A stretch of 55,082 bases of DNA. Origin: Nodosilinea sp. LEGE 07298 (GTDB taxonomy: Bacteria; Cyanobacteriota; Cyanobacteriia; Phormidesmidales; Phormidesmidaceae). The notes beneath the pieces were generated by a model. It saw only the letters and a program-made list of their open reading frames with translations. It searched no databases and was not told where the DNA came from. This document shows, one piece after another, positions 17,873 to 25,592 of the stretch. The first letter of the stretch is position 1, and each line of letters opens with the position of its first letter. The stretch covers positions 1-55,082 of the forward strand of contig NZ_JADEXE010000011.1 in assembly GCF_015207265.1 (NCBI RefSeq), in the 5' to 3' direction. Both the position numbers and the translations under genes were made by a program.

Positions 17873-18489
17873 CAGGCGGGCTGGAGCGTGGCCCAGTGAG
17901 CCTGAATATCCTGAATGGTAAACAGGGCCTTAAAGGGGAGATTCTGGCTTTGGTAAAGCTCGGCCCCACCCTGCTGGCGATCGACTAAGGCCAGAATTTG
18001 GTCGACCTGATACCCGGCAGACTGGAGGCGGTCGACGGCTTTAAGGGCCGACTGGCCGGTGGTGACCACGTCTTCGAGCACCGTTACGGCACTGCCGGGG
18101 GGTAGGGTAATGCCCTCAATGTAGGCGCGGGTGCCGTGCCCCTTGGCCTCTTTACGAATAATCAGCGGAAATAGGGTGCGCTCATTGTAGAGGCCGACCA
18201 GGCTAACGGCGGTGACCAGCGGGTCGGCCCCCAGGGTGAGCCCCGCCACGGCGGTTGTCTCGGCAGGCACTAAATCGAGCAGCAGTCGGCCCACCATCAG
18301 CGACCCCTGAGGGTGCAGGGTAACCAGCTTGCCGTTGATGTAGTAGGTGCTGCGCTGCCCCGAGGTGAGGACAAAGTCACCCTCCTGGTAGGCTCCCTGG
18401 CAAAACAAATCGAGCAGGGGCGATCGCAGGGCAGCGGTTTCTAGACTAAGCAGATCAGAGGCTGAGATTTTCAGCAGTAGCTCGTCCAT
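17872..18489 (-). CDS. pyrE: orotate phosphoribosyltransferase
   Basis: PyrE converts orotate and PRPP to orotidine 5'-phosphate in UMP synthesis. The type I phosphoribosyltransferase PRPP-binding motif VTVLEDVVTTGQSA lies at about 136-149. It is preceded by LIIRKEAKGHGT, containing the catalytic Lys loop, and by FVLTSGQRSTYYINGK at about 39-54 for orotate binding. The 205-residue length is normal. Its stop overlaps the start of the downstream methyltransferase by one base. Upstream, 194 bases separate it from a divergent exported-protein gene. upp at the right end of the window is the salvage counterpart. Confidence 0.94.
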   Translation of the reverse strand: MDELLLKISASDLLSLETAALRSPLLDLFCQGAYQEGDFVLTSGQRSTYYINGKLVTLHPQGSLMVGRLLLDLVPAETTAVAGLTLGADPLVTAVSLVGLYNERTLFPLIIRKEAKGHGTRAYIEGITLPPGSAVTVLEDVVTTGQSALKAVDRLQSAGYQVDQILALVDRQQGGAELYQSQNLPFKALFTIQDIQAHWATLQPA

Positions 18490-18683
18490 GGGCGGTTAAT
18501 TCCTTAAAAATGCTCCAGTTTTCTGCGATCGCGCTATAAAGGACATGCACTGGGTGATCGGTTCGGCACAGTTTTGTATAGGATAGGGGCATTTTTGGCC
18601 CCAGGCCTGGTTCAGGGCAGCGGCACAATGCCAGAATCGCACCAATTCCCCGCACTGTTTTATTGAGTTGAGGAGGCTTGGCC

Positions 18684-19079
18684 ATGGGCATTCAATTAAA
18701 TCATATTTCTGGTTTGGCGCTGGCAATGCTAGCGGCGGCGGTCATTGCGCCGGCAGCGCACGCCCAGGATACAGCACCCGAAACAATTCCTGAAGCCCTA
18801 GACAACCTGGGTACCACCTACTCCGGCGACTACTTCAGAAATCGGGGCATTACCCGCCAGGCCAAACGCATTTTTGGCCTCGACTTCCCTGAGCGCGCGA
18901 TCGAGTGGGATGCCAATGCCACCTCTGCCGCCGTTCGAGATATCTTGCTGCTGCAAAATACCAGCGACCCCACCATCCGTGTACCAGATTTGGCCAACCC
19001 CTACAGCAGCAGCCTGCTGACCATGCCCAGCAGCAGCGCGCCCTACGTCGGGTCAGAGTTTATCTTTGAACAGCTGTAG
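18684..19079 (+). CDS. exported protein of unknown function
   Basis: A 131-residue protein with a clear signal peptide: MGIQLNHISGLALAML and then AAAVIAPAAHA, cleaved before QDTAPE. The mature part of about 102 residues contains YSGDYFRNRGITRQAKRIFGL and a Ser-rich segment near the C-terminus. The ATG at 18684 has a GAGGAGG site seven bases upstream; a TTG six bases earlier is less likely. I do not recognise a domain; the conserved-looking core suggests a lineage-specific periplasmic or cell-surface protein. It is divergent from pyrE and followed by a hairpin and a tRNA on the opposite strand. Confidence 0.75.
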   Translation: MGIQLNHISGLALAMLAAAVIAPAAHAQDTAPETIPEALDNLGTTYSGDYFRNRGITRQAKRIFGLDFPERAIEWDANATSAAVRDILLLQNTSDPTIRVPDLANPYSSSLLTMPSSSAPYVGSEFIFEQL

Positions 19080-19147
19080 CTATCCGTAGCACGGGCTGGT
19101 TTAACAGTGATTTTTACCAAAGCAGATCCAGCTAAATCAGCAAAGTT

Positions 19148-19190
19148 CCCGCCTTGAGCGAACGAGCGTTCATCCAGGGCGGGATTTCTT
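19148..19190 (+). terminator. stem-loop after the exported-protein gene
   Basis: CCCGCC at 19148-19153 pairs with GGCGGG at 19178-19183, and a nested GAACG/CGTTC stem lies inside. ATTTCTTTG follows, giving a short U-rich tail. It lies 69 bases after the stop at 19079. Confidence 0.55.
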
Positions 19191-19252
19191 TGCAAAAAAC
19201 GCCCTGAGCCTAGACACTCAAACACCCAGTTGAGCCGACAGGGGGTGAAAAA

Positions 19253-19325
19253 TCCAGGGTGCAGGAGTTGAACCTGCCTGGGGCGAATTATGAGTTCGCT
19301 GCCTAATCCGCTCGGCCAACCCTGG
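19253..19325 (-). tRNA. trnI-CAU: tRNA with anticodon CAU, probable tRNA-Ile2 (lysidine type)
   Basis: The minus strand folds as a 73-nt tRNA. The acceptor is CCAGGGT/ACCCTGG with discriminator A, the anticodon stem is GCGAA/TTCGC around the loop CTCATAA, the variable region is 5 nt, and the T-arm is GCAGG/CCTGC around TTCAACT. The CAU anticodon suits initiator Met, elongator Met or Ile2. The loop CTCATAA is that of chloroplast and bacterial tRNA-Ile2, in which TilS makes C34 lysidine to read AUA; elongator tRNA-Met usually has TTCATAA or TTCATAC. The CC start of the acceptor argues against an ordinary G1 elongator Met. No CCA is encoded. Confidence 0.8.
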
Positions 19326-19439
19326 GATGCTACCTAAACGGTAAAGCACTTTCTATTGTACGCGCAGGTCTAAACCATAATCTTAAATTTTGTTTGAGGC
19401 TTAAACTTTATAATTGGGGTAATGTTTAGACCTAATGGG

Positions 19440-19480
19440 CTGCCAAGCCAAAGATACTGGGTCAGTAGGGTTCAAGGTGT
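19440..19480. repeat. dispersed repeat shared with 25278-25320
   Basis: The 16-mer CTGCCAAGCCAAAGAT at 19440-19455 is identical to 25278-25293, and the following bases stay alignable with GGGTTAGTGG- and GTTCAAGG-type sequence in both places. The right part contains heptamer-like GGTTCAA. It lies in the 283-bp spacer between the tRNA and the small membrane protein gene, in which I see no other feature. Confidence 0.6.
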
Positions 19481-19608
19481 CCGGCCCACGGTCTGTCTTG
19501 AGCCATATACCTTGAATTTTGGGCAACTGCCTCCTGTCGCGATTAACTTGGTCAAGTACTCAGCGTCTAAAGTATTTCCATCTCAGGTTTTCTATTTTTG
19601 CCCCTGCC

Positions 19609-19857
19609 ATGAACCCTGCCGTAGCGTTTACGTTAATTTTGCTCTCGCTGATGATTGGTTCGGGGGTCGTCAGCGCGTCGTGGGGGTTTACCCTGGGGCG
19701 GCAAGCGCTGACCGGTGTACGCCAGCCAGAAACTCGGCCTACGAGTGGTTCTCCCGTCGCCCGCGAGGCTGGGTCGGCAGGACATGGCGATGTCGTTCTA
19801 GTCAACGAAGCTGAGGTTTTGCAGCAGGTAAAAGCTCGCACTAGCGGCGGCCAGTAG
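19609..19857 (+). CDS. small single-span membrane protein
   Basis: An 82-residue protein starting MNPAVAFTLILLSLMIG at 19609, with one N-terminal hydrophobic span (about 3-22) followed by SASWGFTLGRQALTGVRQP and a hydrophilic tail. The post-span GFTLGRQALTGV segment looks conserved in small cyanobacterial proteins I have seen, but I do not know a function. The start is set at the ATG immediately before the membrane span. The stop is 17 bases upstream of the CorC-like gene, and both probably share a transcript. Confidence 0.65.
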   Translation: MNPAVAFTLILLSLMIGSGVVSASWGFTLGRQALTGVRQPETRPTSGSPVAREAGSAGHGDVVLVNEAEVLQQVKARTSGGQ

Positions 19858-19874
19858 CTTTTAGGCACTGGACA

Positions 19875-21317
19875 ATGGGCGTTTTACCCTATGTATTAAC
19901 CGTCATTATTCCTGAACAGCTGCCTCCCGCCGCGATCGCATCGCGGCTACTGGCTGTGCTGATGCTAATTGGCATTAACGCCTTCTTTGTGGCGGCAGAA
20001 TTTTCAATGGTGTCGGTACGGCGATCGCGCATTAGCCAGCTGGTTTCTGAAGGCGATGTGCAGGCCAAGACGGTGCAGCAACTCCAGCGCAGCCTCGATC
20101 GCCTGCTTTCCACCACCCAGTTGGGCATTACCCTGTCTAGCCTAGCGCTGGGGTGGGTGGGCGAAGGCACCATGGCTGTCATCCTAGCCTTTTGGATTAC
20201 CCAAACTCCCCTAAACGAGGCCCAAAGCGAAGCTCTGGCCCACGCCCTGGCGATTCCAATCGCGTTTTTTTTGGTTGCCTACCTGCAAATTGTGCTGGGA
20301 GAACTGTGTCCTAAATCGGTCGCGATGCTTTACCCCGAGCAAGTTGCTCGGTTCTTAGGTCCCCCCAGCCTGACCATTGCCCGGCTATTCAATCCGTTTA
20401 TTTGGATTTTGAATCAGTCGACCCGGCTGCTGCTGCGGCTGGTCAATATTCGGTACAGCGACCAGGTCAGCTACAGCCGCCTTACCCCCGAAGAACTCCA
20501 GCTCATCATTCGCACCACTGCCGAAACCCCAGGCCTGGAAGCCGAAGAGCGCGAGCTGCTCAACAATGTGTTTGAGTTTCGCGACGTGACCGCCGAAGAA
20601 ATCATGGTACCCCGCACTCAAATCCATGCTATTCCCCTAGCGGCTACCTTTGGGGAGCTAATTGAGGTCGTGGCCACCACCGAGCACTCCCGCTACCCGG
20701 TCATGGGTGACTCCCTCGACGACATTCATGGCATGGTCGAGCTGAAGCAGTTTTTGCAGCCTCTGGCTCGCCAGCAGATCAATGCTGATACGCCTCTGCG
20801 GGCCTGGGTCAAACCCGCTCGCTTTGTGCCCGAGCACACGCCGCTGCACGAGTTGCTGGCCACTATGCAGCGAACAGGCCAAGAACTCGTCATCGTTGTC
20901 GATGAATTTGGCGGTACCGCCGGACTGCTCACCCTCCACGACTTAACTACCGAAATTATTGGCGATATTCACGAGCCCGATGACCACGAACAGTTGGTGC
21001 AGCTGCTCGCCGATCAGTCGTATCGCATTAAGGCTCACACCGACCTCGAAGAGGTCAATGAACTGCTCAACTTAGCCCTGCCCTATGCTGACGACTACCA
21101 GACTCTAGGCGGATTTTTGATCTATCAAATGCAAAAAATCCCCCACACGGGCGATCGCCTGGTGTTTGCCGAGCATGAGTGGGTGGTTTTATCGACCGAT
21201 GGCCCCCGGCTCAAAGATATTTTGGTGCGATCGCTTGATTCACCGCTGCCGGGGCCTGAACCAAATATCTCTAGTCGTAGTGCCTCCACCGATTCCGATG
21301 AGACGTTTATGATCTAA
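19875..21317 (+). CDS. hemolysin/CorC-family CBS-domain membrane protein
   Basis: A 480-residue protein of the HlyC/CorC (CNNM-like) family. The N-terminal DUF21 membrane domain (about 20-190, several spans, with NAFFVAAEFSMVSVRRSRI and the conserved LGITLSSLALGWVGE) is followed by a CBS pair at about 235-360 (EEIMVPRTQIHAIPL...VVDEFGGTAGLLTLHDL) and a C-terminal CorC_HlyC domain at about 370-445. Such proteins are linked to Mg2+/Co2+ export or cation homeostasis; 'hemolysin' is a historical name. The length and domain order are typical. The tail of about 30 residues is Ser/Asp-rich. Confidence 0.9.
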   Translation: MGVLPYVLTVIIPEQLPPAAIASRLLAVLMLIGINAFFVAAEFSMVSVRRSRISQLVSEGDVQAKTVQQLQRSLDRLLSTTQLGITLSSLALGWVGEGTMAVILAFWITQTPLNEAQSEALAHALAIPIAFFLVAYLQIVLGELCPKSVAMLYPEQVARFLGPPSLTIARLFNPFIWILNQSTRLLLRLVNIRYSDQVSYSRLTPEELQLIIRTTAETPGLEAEERELLNNVFEFRDVTAEEIMVPRTQIHAIPLAATFGELIEVVATTEHSRYPVMGDSLDDIHGMVELKQFLQPLARQQINADTPLRAWVKPARFVPEHTPLHELLATMQRTGQELVIVVDEFGGTAGLLTLHDLTTEIIGDIHEPDDHEQLVQLLADQSYRIKAHTDLEEVNELLNLALPYADDYQTLGGFLIYQMQKIPHTGDRLVFAEHEWVVLSTDGPRLKDILVRSLDSPLPGPEPNISSRSASTDSDETFMI

Positions 21318-21573
21318 AGTGCAGCATTCCCCAGGGACAAACTATCGGCGACGCCATCTAAGCGGTTAAAAAACTAGGTGTAAAACGCCTGCGATCGCGT
21401 GGGAATCCAGCCGTTTAGACAGCTACTTAACTGCCACAGGTCGCTCGACGGCCTAGGCCAGCATCGTTAGCATTACAGAGCAGGCCAAAATTCGAAATAA
21501 CGAGTACAGATCCGGGCTAGATTGCGAATCTGGTCGTAAATTCATGCTTCTCTGCCCAGGAATGTCGCTATTC

Positions 21574-21601
21574 TTTACAGTGTGAAGCATTGTGATACTA
21601 T
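21574..21601 (+). promoter_or_regulatory. weak promoter candidate in a 390-bp spacer
   Basis: TTTACA at 21574-21579 and TACTAT at 21596-21601 are spaced 16 bases apart, about 106 bases upstream of the Gfo/Idh/MocA gene. The first matches the -35 consensus at five of six positions, the second matches -10 at four. The remaining sequence of 21318-21707 has several HIP1-like octamers and no ORF or repeat I can support. Confidence 0.3.
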
Positions 21602-21707
21602 CTGAGTAATTTTACCTGGCCGTCCCAGTTCTCCATTGGCTCTGACGTTCGCAATCTATTAGCTGTTTAGCTGTCAGCGTATCTTTGTCTCCCTAGGAAG
21701 GACAGGC

Positions 21708-22790
21708 GTGCAAAACCCCATGTTGTCATCTGCCTTAGACATGCACCAATCTCGAAATCTACCAGATCCTATTCGTGTCGGCGTTATTGGCGTGGGCAAC
21801 ATGGGCCAGCACCACACGCGTGTACTCAGCCGGTTTAAAGACGTAGAGCTAGTCGGCGTGTCTGATGTCAACGTAGAGCGGGGTTTAGACACCGCTGGCA
21901 AGTACAGAATTCGTTTTTTTGAAGACTATCAAGAGCTGCTTAAGCATGTCGATGCGGTGTGCGTAGCGGTACCCACCCGGCTTCATCACACCGTGGGCAT
22001 GGCTTGTTTACAGGCTGGAGTGCACATTTTAATTGAAAAGCCGATCGCCGCCAGCATTGCCGAGGCAGAGTCGCTGGTGAATGCGGCGGCGGCGACCAAC
22101 TGCATTTTGCAGGTGGGCCATATCGAGCGGTTTAACCCCGCCTTTCAAGAACTGCACAAAGTTCTGAAAACCGAAGAACTGCTGGCCCTCGAAGCCCGCC
22201 GCATGAGCCCCTACTCCCAGCGGGCTAACGACGTGTCGGTGGTGCTTGACCTAATGATTCACGACATTGACCTGCTGCTTGAGCTAGCCGGGTCAACAGT
22301 CGCCACCCTCACCGCCAGCGGCAGCCGGGCCTCTAACTCTGGCTATTTAGACTACGTTACCGCCACTCTGGGCTTTAGCAATGGCATTGTGGCCACGCTG
22401 ACCTCCAGCAAGGTCACCCACCGCAAAATTCGCAGCATTACGGCCCACTGCAAAAACTCCCTCACCGATGCCGATTTTCTCAACAACGAGATTTTGATTC
22501 ATCGGCAGACCACCGCCGACTGCTCTACTGACTATGGCCAGGTGCTTTACCGCCAGGACGGCCTGATTGAAAAAGTTTATACCAGCAATATTGAACCTCT
22601 CCACGCTGAGCTAGAGCACTTTATTAACTGTGTGCGCGGTGGCGAAAAGCCCTCCGTAGGCGGCGAGCAGGCCCTCAAAGCCCTGCGCCTGGCCAGCCTT
22701 ATCGAGCAGATGGCCCTAGACGGCAAACCCTGGCACCACCTTAATCTAACCGATGTAGGCAGCGAACTCCCGGTGGCCCTCCAGGTCTAA
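21708..22790 (+). CDS. Gfo/Idh/MocA-family oxidoreductase
   Basis: A 360-residue NAD(P)-dependent dehydrogenase. The N-terminal Rossmann domain has GVIGVGNMGQHHTRVLSRF at about 25-43, and VLIEKPI-type catalytic context appears as HILIEKPIAASIAEAE near 105-120. The GHIERFNPAF and MIHDIDLLLELAG segments with the conserved His-Asp pair (HDID) follow. Family members act on sugars, inositol or nucleotide sugars; the GHIERFNPA motif is typical of cyanobacterial and WbpB-like members, so a nucleotide-sugar or sugar substrate is likely but unproven. The GTG start at 21708 has AGGAAGGAC upstream; an ATG at 21720 is an alternative. Confidence 0.88.
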   Translation: MQNPMLSSALDMHQSRNLPDPIRVGVIGVGNMGQHHTRVLSRFKDVELVGVSDVNVERGLDTAGKYRIRFFEDYQELLKHVDAVCVAVPTRLHHTVGMACLQAGVHILIEKPIAASIAEAESLVNAAAATNCILQVGHIERFNPAFQELHKVLKTEELLALEARRMSPYSQRANDVSVVLDLMIHDIDLLLELAGSTVATLTASGSRASNSGYLDYVTATLGFSNGIVATLTSSKVTHRKIRSITAHCKNSLTDADFLNNEILIHRQTTADCSTDYGQVLYRQDGLIEKVYTSNIEPLHAELEHFINCVRGGEKPSVGGEQALKALRLASLIEQMALDGKPWHHLNLTDVGSELPVALQV

Positions 22791-22946
22791 CCTCTCGACG
22801 GGAATATCAGTAACGGTTAGCTCTTTCTGCTGGGCCTTATTTTTTCCCCATGAAGGTCTCTATCAGGGCTGGAAGGCTTTCCAAAGCGGGATGGGTAATA
22901 TCGGCCTTGCTCAAATCCTCCGCGATATCAGTCGGCTCACCGTTCC

Positions 22947-22973
22947 TGAAACCCAGTACCTGAAACCCTCAAC
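22947..22973. repeat. half copy of the heptamer repeat
   Basis: TGAAACC (22947), CAGTACC (22954), TGAAACC (22961) and a degenerate fourth unit run in register, in the reverse orientation of the heptamer family. No matching forward arm is visible nearby. It lies between the Gfo/Idh/MocA gene and the convergent L,D-transpeptidase gene, 29 bases from the latter's stop. Confidence 0.55.
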
Positions 22974-23001
22974 ACAGCAGCTATAGCGCCGCCACAGAGT
23001 A

Positions 23002-23577
23002 CTAAGGCACCACCTTAATCGGGGTGCCTATTTTGATATAGCTGTAGAGCTCGTGGATGTCTGCTTCAAACATTCGTACGCAGCCATGGGAAACGGCCTC
23101 GCCAACTAGCGTTTCTTGGTTAGTACCGTGAATGCCAATATGATACTGGCCCTGCAGTGCAAAGCCAATCCAGCGCGAACCCAGAGGATTGCTAGGGCCA
23201 GGGCCAACGTCTTCTTTAGTAATAGGGTGCTGCCACACGGGGTCGGTGCGCATGTCGCGGACTGCAAAATCGCCCACGGGGGTTTCCCAATCATCTTGAC
23301 CAATGGCCACGGGAAACTCGTCGCGCACGTTGTCGTTTTGAAAGAGGGTAAGCCGTCGCCGACTCAGGCTAATGACCACGCGGGTGTTGGCGGTAATTAA
23401 GGTTTCGGGCGCTTGAGTAATGATCGGGGTCAAACGGGCTAGGCGAATGCGCTCGAAGGGAGCCTCAAACCGCCAGCGCGAGTTGACCTGGTCTTGCCAG
23501 GTAGCGGCAGCTAACAGCCCGGCAGCGCCGTAGCACAGCACCATCAGGCAGCGATTTAGGGGAGCTGGCGTGTCCAT
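23002..23577 (-). CDS. L,D-transpeptidase (YkuD domain)
   Basis: A 191-residue envelope protein with an N-terminal hydrophobic segment (about 9-26, MVLCYGAAGLLAAATW) acting as a signal or anchor. A YkuD catalytic domain spans about 65-191. The signature is complete: HIGIHGTN, then VSHGCVRM with the catalytic Cys in SHGC, and the conserved ISLSRRRLTLFQND and TPVGDFAV segments at the domain start. It forms 3-3 crosslinks in peptidoglycan or anchors proteins to it in the periplasm. The length is that of a minimal single-domain enzyme, with no LysM or PG-binding domain. It is divergent from lipA. Confidence 0.9.
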   Translation of the reverse strand: MDTPAPLNRCLMVLCYGAAGLLAAATWQDQVNSRWRFEAPFERIRLARLTPIITQAPETLITANTRVVISLSRRRLTLFQNDNVRDEFPVAIGQDDWETPVGDFAVRDMRTDPVWQHPITKEDVGPGPSNPLGSRWIGFALQGQYHIGIHGTNQETLVGEAVSHGCVRMFEADIHELYSYIKIGTPIKVVP

Positions 23578-23699
23578 AGGTCGTTTTGATTGATCCCACC
23601 CAACTCCAGCATACTGCTATCCCCAGGTTGTAGCCCGTTTGCAGCGCAGCACACCAGGGCAAGTGCTGCGGGGATTGATATGATTGAGTCGCAGACATA

Positions 23700-24587
23700 G
23701 TGCCGGGGTTGAAAACTGTGGCGGTAAAACCAGATTGGTTACGGGTAAAAGCTCCTCAGTGGGAACGGGTCGGTGAAGTTAAGTCGATTCTGCAAGACCT
23801 GGGCCTCAACACCGTTTGTGAAGAGGCCTCGTGCCCGAATATTGGCGAGTGCTTTAAGGCGGGCACAGCTACGTTTTTGATTATGGGGCCAGCCTGTACT
23901 CGCGCCTGCCCCTACTGCGATATTGACTTTGAGAAAAAGCCCCAGGCGCTCGACCCGACCGAGCCCTTGCGCTTGGCCGAGTCGGTGCGGCGCATGCGGC
24001 TCAATCACGTGGTGATTACATCGGTTAATCGCGATGACTTAGCTGACGGCGGAGCCAGCCAGTTTGTCGCCTGCATTGAGGCGGTCAGGCAAACAACCCC
24101 CGAGACCACCATTGAAGTGCTGATTCCTGATCTGTGCGGCAACTGGCAAGCGCTGGAGACCATTTTGGCCTCGCGCCCCCACGTACTGAACCACAACACC
24201 GAGACTGTGCCTCGCCTCTACCGGCGAGTGCGGCCCCAGGGCGACTATGCCCGTTCTTTAGAACTGCTGCGGCGCAGTCGAGAGCTCGCCCCCTGGGTAT
24301 ATACCAAGTCGGGCCTGATGATGGGGCTGGGCGAAACCGATGCCGAAGTGCGGCAGGTGATGGATGACCTAAGGGCCATTGACTGCGACATTTTAACCCT
24401 GGGCCAGTACCTGTCGCCGGGGCCAAAGCATTTGCCTGTAGCAGAGTTTGTCACCCCGGCCCAGTTTGATGCCTGGCGCGTGGCGGGCGAGGCAAAGGAG
24501 TTTTTGCAGGTAGTGTCATCGCCGCTGACCCGCAGTTCGTACCATGCTGAAGCTGTGCGCCAGCTCATGGCCCAGCATCCGCGCTAG
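23700..24587 (+). CDS. lipA: lipoyl synthase
   Basis: Radical-SAM enzyme that inserts two sulfurs into octanoyl-lipoyl domains. The auxiliary cluster cysteines are C40, C45 and C51 ([12 protein letters not shown]). The radical-SAM motif C66-x3-C70-x2-C73 (CTRACPYCD) follows, as do [27 protein letters not shown] and the C-terminal LTRSSYHAE with the third auxiliary-cluster Ser. The 295-residue length is normal. The start is GTG 23700; a GTG at 23718 ([13 protein letters not shown]) is also possible, and no strong ribosome-binding site favours either. lpdA, acting on the product, is 18 kb away. No lipB lies in the window. Confidence 0.95.
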   Translation: MPGLKTVAVKPDWLRVKAPQWERVGEVKSILQDLGLNTVCEEASCPNIGECFKAGTATFLIMGPACTRACPYCDIDFEKKPQALDPTEPLRLAESVRRMRLNHVVITSVNRDDLADGGASQFVACIEAVRQTTPETTIEVLIPDLCGNWQALETILASRPHVLNHNTETVPRLYRRVRPQGDYARSLELLRRSRELAPWVYTKSGLMMGLGETDAEVRQVMDDLRAIDCDILTLGQYLSPGPKHLPVAEFVTPAQFDAWRVAGEAKEFLQVVSSPLTRSSYHAEAVRQLMAQHPR

Positions 24588-24739
24588 CATCCGCGCTAGA
24601 AGTTAGCACCATTTTGGGAAGACTCTAGGGGCAGTTGTCGGTAAAACCGCAAAGGTGGAACCGACTGTTTGGTGCAGCCGTCAAAGGGGAGGGCTGAGTC
24701 GTTTACGGCAGCGCCACATTTTACCCTGAGGAAATAGCC

Positions 24740-25273
24740 ATGCAGCAATGGAAACAAATGCTACGCCCCCAACCTGCCCGCGCCATTCTGCTAGCAGCGG
24801 TTTTAGCTGGGCTGCTGCCGGTATTCCTAACCCCGGCAGCAGCCCAGCGCTCGGCGACAAATTCTGGCGTAACCGTAGCCCAGGCCGACATCGCGATCGA
24901 TCAAGATTTGCTGCGGCTGGTCAATACCGAACGCCAGCGGGTGAATGCGCCGCCCCTGACCATAAACGACAAACTCACTGCTGCGGCCCAGCGCCACGCC
25001 CAGGATATGGCGACCAGCCAACGCATGAGTCATGATGGCTCTGACGGATCGACGATGCGATCGCGGATTGATGCCACCCAGTACAACTGGTCAAATATTG
25101 GTGAAAACGTCGCTATGGGGCAGCCCACCGCCGCCGAGGTCATGAGCGCGTGGATGAATAGCCCCGGCCACCGCCGGAATATTCTTAACCCCGCGTTTAC
25201 GGAGTTGGGCGTTGGGTACGCCACGGGCAGCGGTCGGATCTACTGGGTACAGGTATTTGGCAGACCGCTTTAG
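24740..25273 (+). CDS. secreted CAP/SCP-domain protein
   Basis: A 177-residue protein with a signal peptide (about 1-35, ARAILLAAVLAGLLPVFLTPAAAQ) and one CAP domain at about 55-175. The pattern LLRLVNTERQRVNAPPL, AAAQRHAQDMATSQRMSH, IGENVAMGQ, AWMNSPGHRRNILNPAFTELGVGY is that of bacterial SCP/PR-1-like proteins (YkwD type), with the expected conserved His residues. Function is unclear; extracellular binding or hydrolase roles are described in the family. The start ATG at 24740 has TGAGGAAA upstream. Compound repeats follow the stop. Confidence 0.9.
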   Translation: MQQWKQMLRPQPARAILLAAVLAGLLPVFLTPAAAQRSATNSGVTVAQADIAIDQDLLRLVNTERQRVNAPPLTINDKLTAAAQRHAQDMATSQRMSHDGSDGSTMRSRIDATQYNWSNIGENVAMGQPTAAEVMSAWMNSPGHRRNILNPAFTELGVGYATGSGRIYWVQVFGRPL

Positions 25274-25277
25274 TAGT

Positions 25278-25488
25278 CTGCCAAGCCAAAGATGACGGGT
25301 TAGTGGAGTTCAAAGTTTCAGGTACACGACTGGCCTTAATGGACTCGCAAGAAAATAAGGTAGCTGTTGATCGGACTTCGACTTCGCTCAGCCCTCGATT
25401 CCTGAAGGCTGAGCGAAGTCGAAACCTGGCTACCTGGTACACCATTAATCCGCAGATCCCTAAACTATGACATCTCAAACCTGAACCC
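25278..25488. repeat. compound intergenic repeat cluster (319-bp spacer)
   Basis: The 25274-25592 spacer starts with the 16-mer CTGCCAAGCCAAAGAT (also at 19440). It continues with forward heptamers GTTCAAA and GTTTCAG at 25308-25321, then a 15-bp inverted repeat CGACTTCGCTCAGCC (25379-25393) against GGCTGAGCGAAGTCG (25407-25421), and ends with reverse heptamers TCAAACC and TGAACCC at 25475-25488. Three repeat families are thus nested, with the palindrome between the heptamer arms. Confidence 0.7.
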
Positions 25489-25592
25489 TAACCTGCATTA
25501 ATCCGAGGGCATCTAGGTGTGGGGAAAGAGATGTACACCATTGTTTTATAGCGAAGGTTAGAATCTGTTCGCCTGAATGCCAGGGATGGTGA

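Noticed and set aside
19253-19325. Initiator or elongator tRNA-Met
   Set aside because: The anticodon loop CTCATAA fits tRNA-Ile2 better; kept as probable rather than certain.
19422-19814. 130-codon plus-strand ORF overlapping the small membrane protein
   Set aside because: It contains the shared 16-mer repeat and overlaps a better-supported gene in another frame.
23465-23698. 77-codon minus-strand ORF overlapping the L,D-transpeptidase N-terminus
   Set aside because: Lies in the wrong frame over the signal peptide and the lipA promoter region.
25197-25478. 93-codon minus-strand ORF after the CAP-domain gene
   Set aside because: It runs through the compound repeat cluster and overlaps the real gene's end; no start signal.
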